From assembly GCF_018403185.1 (NCBI RefSeq), contig NZ_BOSE01000004.1:62001-126000 (forward strand): DNA of 64,000 nt, given 5' to 3'. This stretch comes from Paenibacillus montaniterrae (GTDB lineage Bacteria; Bacillota; Bacilli; Paenibacillales; Paenibacillaceae). A program made the position numbers and the translations under genes. This document shows positions 15,915-24,316 of the stretch, piece after piece (the stretch's first letter is position 1; each line of letters starts with the position of its first letter). The notes under the pieces were generated by a model. That model was given only the letters and a program-made list of their open reading frames with translations. It had not been told where the DNA came from and ran no database searches.

Positions 15915-17652
15915 TCTCTGCACTTCCTTCTGTTAGTGTAAAATAAAATGCTACACCATTTTTTTTGTTAACTGCTGCGAACTGACTATGATGCAGCTGC
16001 AAAATATGTTTGGCGATTGTAAGTCCAAGCCCTGTACCGCCCGAGCGTCGATCCCGTGCTTGCTCGACACGATAAAACTTGTCCCATATTCGCGGCAAAT
16101 GCTGCTGTGGAATCGGACGGCCTTCGTTGTATAGTTCTATTTCTACCTTTTTATACGCGACAGGTTTTATGGTAAGGATAAGCTGCGAGCCTGGTTCGGC
16201 ATGACGCACCGCATTGCTTAACAAATTTACAATAACCTGCTTTATTCGCTTTTTATCTCCGATCACAAATGGCTGACTAAGCTCATCTGTAATTAGCTCG
16301 ACCTGTAATGCTTTGTCTGCTAGCTGAATGGCAAAGGTACCCACTTCATCCTGCACCAGCCTTACAATATCAAAATGCGTTAGCTTCAGCGTTATCGCAT
16401 TCACTTCATATTTGGAAAGCTCCAGCAGGTCCATAATCAGCTCATTCATCACATCCGCCTCACGGACGATATGTGTCAGATAAGCCTCTCGCTTATGGTC
16501 GGCTATTCCGTCCTGCAGCCCTTCCGCATACCCTTTCATTACTGCAAGCGGTGTTTTCAGCTCATGGGCGATATTGGCAACCAGCTCCTTGCGCAGCTCC
16601 TCCAAGCGTATTTTCGTTGCTATTTCCACTTGAAGCTGTTCATTTCTCTCTGTTAGCTCCTCTAGTGCCCTTTGCAAATTTTGCGATAACGTTACGAGAT
16701 GCCGAGATAGCTGCCCGTATTCATCGCGTGTCTGGATCGGCGGTTCCGCAGAAAATTGCAGCTGCGCGAGCTTTTCAGCAAATGCATTTATTTTGACTAG
16801 CGGCTTTGCAATATAGCGCGAGTACACCACCGCCAGTACGATGACGATTATAACGATGAAAGGAAATAAAACGAGCACATACTTGCGAAGCATGGAAATC
16901 GCCTCATTTACAGGCTGCAGTGATGACATCATTACGATGAAGGAGCTGGAATGCTGCAGCTTGCCAAGCGTCGCAATATATGGCACCCCGCTCCATGAAT
17001 CGCGCCACTGCGTCGTCGCGTAAGCGTAGCTGTCTTCATTTAACTCTGGAAGCTCCCATGGTCTCCAGGCTTGCAGCATATCGGCAATGAGCATATCCTG
17101 ATACATGGGATTGAAGGAACGCTGCTCTGGCAGCAAAAGCTTCGTAATGGTGCCTTGAACGCGCACCAAGCCAGTCTCCGGCTTTACCGTTTCAGGATAA
17201 AAATAGACCGGATGCAAAACGGTGTCGTGTTGATCCATATAGATGCCGTCTACAACGAGCTCTTCGCCCGGAGCCAGTTTTTTAGGCAGCTCATCGTATT
17301 GTATTCCTTCTTCATTGATAACGATTTCGATCTCATGCTCGCCAGCCTGCATATGGATCACATAAATATCCAGCGGCTTTATACTATACTCTTCATTTAA
17401 TAGCGCAATACTGGCATCATATTCGTTCATGGCAGAGCCGATCGCATAGGCAATTGCCTGTTCATCCGCCTGCAGTGGTTCTACTTGCTCGATAAGCTTA
17501 TGAATCGCTTTCTCCTGCTCATGCTGCTTGACTGATCGGTAAAAGCGTTCAAAAAACAAGCTTTCAAAAACGAGCACAATGGCTAGCAAGCCAATAATAA
17601 TGAGTGAGGTGATCATAAATAGCTTGCGCGCTAATGAATGTCGTCTCATCAT
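15898..17652 (-). CDS. Membrane sensor histidine kinase
   Basis: A 584-residue kinase: helix 1 (11-32), an extracytoplasmic sensor region of about 225 residues, helix 2 (258-282), HAMP (about 280-335), a short coiled coil, HisKA with phospho-accepting H363 in NIAHELKTPLA, and HATPase with NLLSNAVRHA and GGTGLGLTIAKHIL. The ATG overlaps the response regulator stop (ATGA). The large extracellular domain is unlike PhoR or WalK PAS-type sensors and its ligand is unknown. It is the second gene of a three-gene unit: regulator, kinase, lipoprotein. Confidence 0.93.
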   Translation of the reverse strand: MMRRHSLARKLFMITSLIIIGLLAIVLVFESLFFERFYRSVKQHEQEKAIHKLIEQVEPLQADEQAIAYAIGSAMNEYDASIALLNEEYSIKPLDIYVIHMQAGEHEIEIVINEEGIQYDELPKKLAPGEELVVDGIYMDQHDTVLHPVYFYPETVKPETGLVRVQGTITKLLLPEQRSFNPMYQDMLIADMLQAWRPWELPELNEDSYAYATTQWRDSWSGVPYIATLGKLQHSSSFIVMMSSLQPVNEAISMLRKYVLVLFPFIVIIVIVLAVVYSRYIAKPLVKINAFAEKLAQLQFSAEPPIQTRDEYGQLSRHLVTLSQNLQRALEELTERNEQLQVEIATKIRLEELRKELVANIAHELKTPLAVMKGYAEGLQDGIADHKREAYLTHIVREADVMNELIMDLLELSKYEVNAITLKLTHFDIVRLVQDEVGTFAIQLADKALQVELITDELSQPFVIGDKKRIKQVIVNLLSNAVRHAEPGSQLILTIKPVAYKKVEIELYNEGRPIPQQHLPRIWDKFYRVEQARDRRSGGTGLGLTIAKHILQLHHSQFAAVNKKNGVAFYFTLTEGSAENEHEN

Positions 17653-18335
17653 GCTGTATCGAATTTATAGCCCGTGCGAATGACAGTTTTAATGAAACGT
17701 CCTTCTGCGCCAAGCTTGGCTCTCAGCTTTTTAATATGGGTATCAACCGTTCGATCATCTCCGTCATAATCAAAGCCCCATATCGCAGTCAGCAGCTGCT
17801 CGCGGCTGAGTACCTTTCCATTATGCTTAGCCATGTATACGAGCAGCTCATATTCCTTGGGAGACAAGTATATTTCTTGATCCTGCACCTTCACTTGATG
17901 AGCTTGCAGCTGAATCGACAGCTCCCCGAACGTTAAGCGATGATCTTCAGCTCCCACAGTTCCTTCTGCCCGTTTGATTAAAGCATTGGCTCTCGCAACC
18001 AGTACTTTGGGACTTAATGGTTTGGTTACATATTCATCTGCTCCAAGCTCATAGCCATGCACCTGATCATCATCTGCTTCCCTTGCTGTAATCATAATAA
18101 TCGGGACATCCGAACGCTTGCGAATATAACGGCATACTGCAAATCCGTCCAGCAACGGCATCATAATATCGAGAATAACTAAATCAAAGGGCTGACCTTG
18201 TTGATCATCAAACTTTTCCAGCGCGGCTGCGCCGTTGTCCGCTTCAACAACCTCCCAGTGATCCACAGCAAAATAATCATGGATAATTTCTCTCAAATGC
18301 ACGTCATCTTCTACAAGTAGAAGGGTTCGATTCAT
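17649..18335 (-). CDS. OmpR/PhoB family response regulator
   Basis: A 228-residue regulator: receiver domain with phospho-accepting D56 in VILDIMMP and conserved Lys in YVTKPLSPK, and a C-terminal winged helix ending with DRTVDTHIKKLRAKL and RTGYKF. The start is ATG 18335, 8 nt after GGAG and giving the normal MNRTLLLVEDD opening; the open frame continues 44 codons further without homology. It overlaps the kinase gene by 4 nt. A terminator upstream separates it from tyrS, so a promoter should lie within 18336-18436. Confidence 0.94.
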   Translation of the reverse strand: MNRTLLLVEDDVHLREIIHDYFAVDHWEVVEADNGAAALEKFDDQQGQPFDLVILDIMMPLLDGFAVCRYIRKRSDVPIIMITAREADDDQVHGYELGADEYVTKPLSPKVLVARANALIKRAEGTVGAEDHRLTFGELSIQLQAHQVKVQDQEIYLSPKEYELLVYMAKHNGKVLSREQLLTAIWGFDYDGDDRTVDTHIKKLRAKLGAEGRFIKTVIRTGYKFDTA

Positions 18336-18436
18336 AAGCTTCACTCCAAACGCATCTCTCATCTTATTATTGTACGCCTCTATCAATATCATTCCATAAT
18401 CGCGCAACCAGCTCCTTTCTTGCTGTATCACGATTA

Positions 18437-18472
18437 TAAAAAAAAGATGTGTACGCAATGTGTACACATCTT
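18437..18472 (-). terminator. Terminator of tyrS
   Basis: Perfect 11-bp stem AAGATGTGTAC / GTACACATCTT followed on the minus strand by a run of Ts, 8 nt past the tyrS stop. Confidence 0.9.
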
Positions 18473-18479
18473 ATATCTC

Positions 18480-19745
18480 TTAATTTTGCTCTAGGCGAAC
18501 GAGGCTGTAGCTTTTTTTGCCTTTGCGAATAATGATAAATTTTTCGCCGATCGCTTGATCAGCGGTTACCGTAAAGGCAAGATCGGTCACTTTTTCACCA
18601 TTCAATGTAATTGCGCCCTTGCTTACATCCTCGCGTGCTTGACGCTTAGATGGCTCAATGCCAAGCTCCACCAGCCAATCAACCAAATTTTTCTCCTCAC
18701 GATTAGCTGTATAGGTTGGCATTTCCTTAAAGCCCTGCTCAATCTCCTCGGCAGTCAAGGAGCGAATATCGCCGCTAAACAATGCAGCAGTAATCCGCTT
18801 CGCCTGCTCCAGCGCTGCTTCGCCGTGTACAAAGCGCGTCATTTCTTCCGCAAGCGCTTTTTGCGCATCACGCTTATGAGGCTCGGTTGCTACCTTTTCC
18901 GCCAACGCATCGATTTCTTCCTTGCTGAGGAAGGTGAAGTATTTCAAATATTTGACGACATCGCGGTCATCTGTATTGGCCCAAAATTGGTAAAATTCAA
19001 ATGGAGTCGTTTTATTCGGATCAAGCCAAACTGCGCCGCCAGCTGTTTTGCCGAATTTCGTGCCGTCCGCCTTCAGCATAAGCGGAATCGTCAAGCCAAA
19101 TGCTTTCGCTTCCGCGCCTTCCTTTTTGCGGATCAGGTCAAGCCCCGACGTAATATTGCCCCATTGGTCAGAGCCGCCAATTTGCAGCTGCACATCCTCA
19201 TGCTGGTACAGATGAAGGTAATCGAGCGACTGCAAAATTTGGTACGAAAATTCGGTAAAGGAGATGCCGCTGTCAAGACGGCTCGATACAACATCCTTCG
19301 CCAGCATCGTATTGATGCTAAAGTTTTTGCCGAAGTCGCGCAAAAACTCGATGACGTTAATTTTTGAAATCCAGTCATAGTTATTTACGAGGCGCACCTG
19401 ATTGTCGCCATCTGTCACAAACAGCTTTTTCATTTGTGCCGTAAGCGCCTCGACATTGGCTTGCACCTGCTCCAGCGTTTGCAAGGAACGCTCGGAGGTA
19501 CGGCCGCTCGGGTCGCCAATCGTTCCTGTAGCGCCGCCGATCAAAATGACCGGGCGATGACCTGCGAGCTGGAACCTTTTCAGCATAATAAATGGAATGA
19601 GATGACCAATATGCATACTATCGCCTGTCGGGTCGACCCCGCAGTATAGCGATACGGACTTTTCACTCGTTAATTTGCGCAGCCCTTCAGCATCTGTCTG
19701 CTGGTTGATAGCTTCGCGCCATTCCAATTCATCAATAATATTCAT
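18480..19745 (-). CDS. tyrS: Tyrosyl-tRNA synthetase
   Basis: A 421-residue class I synthetase. The HIGH-like signature is DSMHIGHLIPF, the tyrosine site lies in LYCGVDPTGDS, and the KMSKS-like motif is KFGKTAGGAVW. A C-terminal S4 RNA-binding domain follows (PSKRQAREDVSKGAITLNG). The KFGKT form and length point to the TyrS (TyrRS-A) type. ATG 19745 follows AGGGGTG; a more upstream in-frame ATG has no suitable site. Expression is controlled by the T-box leader at 19781-20030. Confidence 0.96.
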   Translation of the reverse strand: MNIIDELEWREAINQQTDAEGLRKLTSEKSVSLYCGVDPTGDSMHIGHLIPFIMLKRFQLAGHRPVILIGGATGTIGDPSGRTSERSLQTLEQVQANVEALTAQMKKLFVTDGDNQVRLVNNYDWISKINVIEFLRDFGKNFSINTMLAKDVVSSRLDSGISFTEFSYQILQSLDYLHLYQHEDVQLQIGGSDQWGNITSGLDLIRKKEGAEAKAFGLTIPLMLKADGTKFGKTAGGAVWLDPNKTTPFEFYQFWANTDDRDVVKYLKYFTFLSKEEIDALAEKVATEPHKRDAQKALAEEMTRFVHGEAALEQAKRITAALFSGDIRSLTAEEIEQGFKEMPTYTANREEKNLVDWLVELGIEPSKRQAREDVSKGAITLNGEKVTDLAFTVTADQAIGEKFIIIRKGKKSYSLVRLEQN

Positions 19746-19780
19746 TTCATAGCACCCCTGTTTCATCTTTTACAAAAATA

Positions 19781-20030
19781 AAAAAACGTCCCTTCATCTG
19801 CAGTGCAGACAAAGGGACGATCATTAACCGCGTTACCACCCATATTGCGCAGCTGAAGCTGCGCCGCTCTTTGCGAGATATCGGTCGCTAGTGCCGCTTG
19901 GCATTACCCAAGTTACTCCAGAGTGTATTTCGCCAGCTTTGCATGTATCAGGTTGCATCACCCCTGACTTTCTGGAACAGAGACAAAGCTGCTACTGCGC
20001 TCTTTCATCGTAAAGTTCAACTATAAGATT
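19781..20030 (-). promoter_or_regulatory. Tyrosine T-box leader
   Basis: The minus-strand leader of tyrS contains the T-box core GGGTGGTAACGCGG (19828-19841), which pairs with the uncharged tRNA acceptor end. A terminator hairpin (CGTCCCTT / AAGGGACG, then TTTTTTTA) follows at 19781-19819. The specifier is probably TAC at 19925-19927 in GAAATACACTC, a tyrosine codon, which agrees with the downstream gene. Low charged tRNA-Tyr should favour the antiterminator. Confidence 0.93.
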
Positions 20031-20036
20031 ACAGTC

Positions 20037-20065
20037 AGTATAGCCAAACATAAAATAGTTGTCAA
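20037..20065 (-). promoter_or_regulatory. Sigma-A promoter of the tyrS T-box transcript
   Basis: On the minus strand TTGACA (20065-20060) and TATACT (20042-20037) are 17 bp apart, directly before the leader. This is the best consensus promoter in the window. Confidence 0.88.
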
Positions 20066-20145
20066 CTGCAAAGGAGCTGCTTATTTGTGCTTGCTATATG
20101 TGGTAATATAGGAACGTATATATTTGTCTAATGGAGCTGAATTTA

Positions 20146-21693
20146 ATGGAGTCAACCGTAACAGCCTATATCGCACTCATTTGCGTGTCGGGCGTGCTTA
20201 ATTTTTTTCTGTTTGTTTATGCATTTTCACGCAAAGAGCGCTTTCAAGGCGCAACCTCCTTCATGCTGTATACGCTCGCTCTAACCATCTATTGCTTTTC
20301 CTATGCAATCGGCTTGACCAGCAGCTCCATGGAGCAAATTATGTTCTGGACTACGATACAATATATCGGAATGCCGGCAGCAGCCTCATTAGGCCTAGTT
20401 ATCGTCCTGCAATTTTTAGGCAAACAATGGAATCGTAAGCAAATTGCCTCCCTTTTTATTTTGCCTGCCATCACATTGCTGCTCGTTGCGACCAATGATT
20501 CTCACCATCTATACTATAAATCCATTCAGCCACATGCTGAATACGGCCTCCCCCTACTTGATATCGAAATCGGACCTTGGTATGTTGTGCAGGGCATTTT
20601 CACTTTCAGCTGTATGTTTTATGCCTTTATTCTGCTGTTAGTTCGCCTGAAACATATAAAAAGTGCCTATCGAGCCCAGCATCTCGTGTTAATGTGCGGT
20701 CATCTTGTCCCGATGGCTACAGCCTTTCTCTATTTAATTGGCGCTACGCCTGCTGGAATCGATCCTGTACCAATTGTGATGTGCATTTCTTCCGGACTTT
20801 ATATCTGGGCGATTTTATCAGTGAATATGCTATCCTTGCTGCCTATCGCGAAGGAAACGATATTTGACAATATGAGCGAAGGCGTTATTGTGCTTGATTC
20901 ACAGCAGCGGCTTATTGACTTTAATGCAGCCGCTAAAAAGATGTTTCCAGCTATGCAGCATTCTATGATAGGTCTTCAGCTGGATAGGGTGTGGAAGCAG
21001 TTGACAGACATGAATTTCCCACTATCTCCTCTCAAAGAGCAGGCTTCCTTTGATTTTTCTTTGGACAATGGCTATGGCATCAGCTATTTCCAAGCTCGTA
21101 CCTCTCAGCTTCAGCAAGGCAAGAGAGCCAGCGCTGGCAGTCTAATTATGATGATTGATATGACGGAATTAAAACAGCTGCAGCAGGAATTGGAGCACCA
21201 GGCCTATTATGATGGATTGACGAGAATATATAATCGTACTCAATTTTTCAAAATTTCCAGCCAGCTCCTTCAGCAAGCACAAGCAAAAAAGCAGCCGTTT
21301 TCACTCATTTTATTCGATATTGACCGGTTTAAACTTGTAAATGACAGCTACGGGCATGATGTGGGAGATCAACTGCTCATTCATGTCGTGCAATGCTGCA
21401 AACATATACTGCCAGAAGACGCACTGCTCGCTCGTTATGGCGGAGAAGAATTTATAGTTGCGCTATGGGAATACAGCTCGGATCAGGTTAGACAGCTTGC
21501 CGATGCAGCTCGGCTGCATATTGCCAGTCAGCCGCTATATGTCAACAATCTCAAGCTGAATGCTACGGCGAGCTTCGGTATTGCACATTTGCAACCCGGC
21601 AATGGGCAAACCTTGCAGGCGCTCCTGATAGAAGCGGATCAAGCTCTTTACAGTGCCAAGCGCAATGGCCGCAATCAGGTTGCTGTAAAGTAG
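20146..21693 (+). CDS. Membrane-bound diguanylate cyclase (7TM-PAS-GGDEF)
   Basis: A 515-residue protein with seven N-terminal hydrophobic helices of the histidine-kinase-type 7TM sensor (about 1-215), a PAS domain (about 225-335, beginning DNMSEGVIVLDSQQRLIDFN), and a C-terminal GGDEF domain with an intact RYGGEEF active site and FDIDRFKLVNDSYGHDVGD. It should make cyclic di-GMP from GTP in response to an unknown signal. ATG 20146 follows GGAG at 9 nt. It stands alone, converging on the ger operon with only 25 nt between stops and no obvious terminator. Confidence 0.9.
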   Translation: MESTVTAYIALICVSGVLNFFLFVYAFSRKERFQGATSFMLYTLALTIYCFSYAIGLTSSSMEQIMFWTTIQYIGMPAAASLGLVIVLQFLGKQWNRKQIASLFILPAITLLLVATNDSHHLYYKSIQPHAEYGLPLLDIEIGPWYVVQGIFTFSCMFYAFILLLVRLKHIKSAYRAQHLVLMCGHLVPMATAFLYLIGATPAGIDPVPIVMCISSGLYIWAILSVNMLSLLPIAKETIFDNMSEGVIVLDSQQRLIDFNAAAKKMFPAMQHSMIGLQLDRVWKQLTDMNFPLSPLKEQASFDFSLDNGYGISYFQARTSQLQQGKRASAGSLIMMIDMTELKQLQQELEHQAYYDGLTRIYNRTQFFKISSQLLQQAQAKKQPFSLILFDIDRFKLVNDSYGHDVGDQLLIHVVQCCKHILPEDALLARYGGEEFIVALWEYSSDQVRQLADAARLHIASQPLYVNNLKLNATASFGIAHLQPGNGQTLQALLIEADQALYSAKRNGRNQVAVK

Positions 21694-21718
21694 GAAGCAG
21701 GCTCAGCTGCTCCAAGCT

Positions 21719-22828
21719 TTACTCCGACACCTCATGCTTGAACAGGCTCCCGACAAAACGTTTAACAATATCAACAATAAGAAAACTTACTGGAAGAACA
21801 AAAATGAACGATAGCGCATATGAAAACCAGCTTTCTCGACCGAACTCAAAAAATGTGGCTGTATTAGGAAATACGATCATCGCATAGATCGCAATAAGCA
21901 GCCCAACTGGAAGAATAAGCGGCTTGCAGCTTTTCAAATTCAATGTTTGAGTCATTCCGATTAAGCCAGCATGCATCGTAACGACTATTTTAACAAATAC
22001 GGTGAGGAACCATATTGCAATCATCAATATTTCAATCCGCTGAAAAAAATCACCAATGCTGATTTTTTTAACTAGCACATATACCGGGTAAACAAAATGA
22101 GCTGTATTATAGCTGCCAAGTATTAAAATGGTTAGCAATGTTATCGCAATTAGCACCAAGAGACCAATCGCAGTTCCAACTACCAGCGCGCGGGCAGCCG
22201 TTTGCTTGCCTTTATTGGCAACTAACGGAGCAAGCATCATTAAGCAAATCTGCTCCTGAAACGTTGACATTTTTAAGCCCGATAAGAGGATCGGGGACAT
22301 GCCGCGCTCGCCGATTGGCCTCATGCGCGACACGTCAATTTCAAATACAAGCGCGATCATGATCAAGCCAAGAAATAAAAGCACAATTGGAAAAAACAGC
22401 TCTGCAGATCGGCCATATGCCTCAACTCCATAGGCTAGCCCGATGACGATCACAATCATAAATGTGAAGTAAATAAACCACACTGGCGTAGACGGCAAAA
22501 TCGAAGTATGAATAAATTGACCAAGAAATTGCAGCAGCAATACTGCGAGCAGCAGAAAGAAGCTGATATAGAGCCACGCTACTACCGAGCCGAGCCATTT
22601 GCCGAGCAACTTTTCTGCGATTTGCACCAGGCTTAGGCCTGGAAATCGCTGCAGTAGCAGCACATAAACGAAAACGTACAGCATATTAAACACCGCTGTA
22701 AATACCGCTCCAAGCCAGGCATCATGCTCAACCGCTGTAGCCAGCAAAGAAGGGATGATAAGCAGCGATGTGCCAATCGTATAGAGAACCGTTAGAATCA
22801 TATATTGTCTTGGGTGAATATGCCTCAT
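21719..22828 (-). CDS. Spore germinant receptor B subunit (GerAB family)
   Basis: A 369-residue protein with ten hydrophobic helices, of the endospore germination permease branch of the APC superfamily (PF03845-type; starts MRHIHPRQYMILTVLYTIG). In characterised receptors this subunit binds the amino-acid germinant in the inner spore membrane. The ATG follows AGGTGG. It is the last gene of the gerA-gerC-small gene-gerB operon; the small gene ends 37 nt upstream. Confidence 0.92.
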   Translation of the reverse strand: MRHIHPRQYMILTVLYTIGTSLLIIPSLLATAVEHDAWLGAVFTAVFNMLYVFVYVLLLQRFPGLSLVQIAEKLLGKWLGSVVAWLYISFFLLLAVLLLQFLGQFIHTSILPSTPVWFIYFTFMIVIVIGLAYGVEAYGRSAELFFPIVLLFLGLIMIALVFEIDVSRMRPIGERGMSPILLSGLKMSTFQEQICLMMLAPLVANKGKQTAARALVVGTAIGLLVLIAITLLTILILGSYNTAHFVYPVYVLVKKISIGDFFQRIEILMIAIWFLTVFVKIVVTMHAGLIGMTQTLNLKSCKPLILPVGLLIAIYAMIVFPNTATFFEFGRESWFSYALSFIFVLPVSFLIVDIVKRFVGSLFKHEVSE

Positions 22829-22865
22829 ATTAAACCACCTAAATCTTATTTAAGCCAAATCCCTT

Positions 22866-23102
22866 TTAAGCTTGAAAAAGATCGGATATAGCACGCCCGA
22901 TCGGTTCAAAAGTGGAGCGGATGATGAATATGGGATTGAATATAACGAGCTTATTGAGATAACCTACGCCCGAAATCACTGCAACTATCAAAATAATAGA
23001 AGCTACAACGATTTCCTTCCGCTGCTTCGCTTTCCATAGCGCAGGGAATGTCGCAACAGCAATTAGCAAAGCAACAGCGATCATGGATATAGAGCCTAGC
23101 AT
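22866..23102 (-). CDS. Small membrane protein in the ger operon (78 aa)
   Basis: A 78-residue protein with two hydrophobic segments (about 5-24 and 33-52) joined by a basic turn (KAKQRKE) and an amphipathic C-terminus. It lies between gerC and gerB. Small two-helix 'D' subunits are known in some Ger operons of Bacillus and Clostridia, so a receptor-modulating role is likely but inferred. The start is uncertain: GTG 23108 overlaps the gerC stop and ATG 23102 is 10 nt from AGGAGG. Confidence 0.72.
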   Translation of the reverse strand: MLGSISMIAVALLIAVATFPALWKAKQRKEIVVASIILIVAVISGVGYLNKLVIFNPIFIIRSTFEPIGRAISDLFQA

Positions 23103-23107
23103 AAACA

Positions 23108-24310
23108 CTACTCCTCCTTTTGCATCGGAACCGAGCGATTGAATCCGCCAATTGCTCGAACATGGAAATCCATGTCGACCTGAACATCAAGCTTGGCAAA
23201 CAGCTCGCTCCACTCCTCCTTATGCTCCAGCCAATATGAAGGGTTGGCGCGATGAATGGCCTCTCCGAATCCGAATATATCGATTTGATATTTCGTTTGC
23301 ATTTCGGCTATTGTATCCTCCACCACTTTTTTGAATGATTCCTCCAGCGTCAGCTCGATTTGCTGCAGCGTATGCTCCTGCGTTAAATCCATGCTGCATT
23401 CCAATTCGCCTACATTGACCTCTATATTCAAGCTCACCTTCACTTTTGGCTGGTTATTGCGCACCATGCCCTTTACCCGACTTTTCGCGTCAGTTACCTC
23501 AACCGTCATTTCCCCTTCTTGCTCGGGACAAGCATATACGCCAACACTGCTTATTACACTATTTTTTATGTAGTTGTACACTTTGCTAGCATCCTCGTTT
23601 AGCCAGCCTACCAGCTTATCCTTTTTGAAAAACGCCATGCCATCATATTGCAGCAGAGTGCGCAGCGCAAGCCGATGTGTATTTTCCATTGTTTCTCCTT
23701 CTTGCATATCTCCCTTTATGATTATGCCAGTAAGGACAGCTTCATCTCCTTCCATGGCAATCAGTTCAATAAGCCTGTCAATCGTCACTTTGCCGGTGGC
23801 CGCCCACGCCCAATGTGAAGTTTCCAAAGAGGAAAACAGCTTGTTGGCAGGAATGCGATCCATTAACGTCGTAATTTCTAAAATATGCTGAGCCTCAGTA
23901 TTACGGCTTATTAAAACATAATAATCGGTTCTTAATTCATGATCGCGCGCCAAAAAATCGAGCAGTGGAGAAATTCCCTCTTTAGCAACCTGTTCACTAA
24001 ACACTACAATTCGCAAATGAGAATAATATAGCTTGCGCGAAGACAGCTTGGTCAGCTTGCGAATTGCTTCAAAAATGGATTTACCGCGTTGTGTGTAGGT
24101 TATGACAGGAGCACTTTCCAAACTCCCTGCTGTTTGTGCAGCAACATTGCCAGGGTTGACAATTTGCACAGACAACAAAATATCATCATCTATTTTATCG
24201 ACCCCCATACCGACGACGATTGCGATTTCATTCAGCTCTTGGCGATCCCAGCAGCTGGTCAGGATCATAATGCAAAAAAGCAAGACCAGCCATCGTATTG
24301 CATACCGCAT
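23108..24310 (-). CDS. Spore germinant receptor C subunit (GerAC family lipoprotein)
   Basis: A 400-residue lipoprotein: signal peptide with lipobox LTSC (Cys near residue 20), then the WDRQELNEIAIVVGMGVDK opening typical of Ger(x)C, and three alpha/beta domains to the end. It is tethered to the inner spore membrane and is needed for receptor function. I favour ATG 24310, about 10 nt after AAGGA; a TTG two codons earlier is the alternative. It begins directly after the gerA stop. Confidence 0.92.
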   Translation of the reverse strand: MRYAIRWLVLLFCIMILTSCWDRQELNEIAIVVGMGVDKIDDDILLSVQIVNPGNVAAQTAGSLESAPVITYTQRGKSIFEAIRKLTKLSSRKLYYSHLRIVVFSEQVAKEGISPLLDFLARDHELRTDYYVLISRNTEAQHILEITTLMDRIPANKLFSSLETSHWAWAATGKVTIDRLIELIAMEGDEAVLTGIIIKGDMQEGETMENTHRLALRTLLQYDGMAFFKKDKLVGWLNEDASKVYNYIKNSVISSVGVYACPEQEGEMTVEVTDAKSRVKGMVRNNQPKVKVSLNIEVNVGELECSMDLTQEHTLQQIELTLEESFKKVVEDTIAEMQTKYQIDIFGFGEAIHRANPSYWLEHKEEWSELFAKLDVQVDMDFHVRAIGGFNRSVPMQKEE

Positions 24311-24316
24311 ATACAA

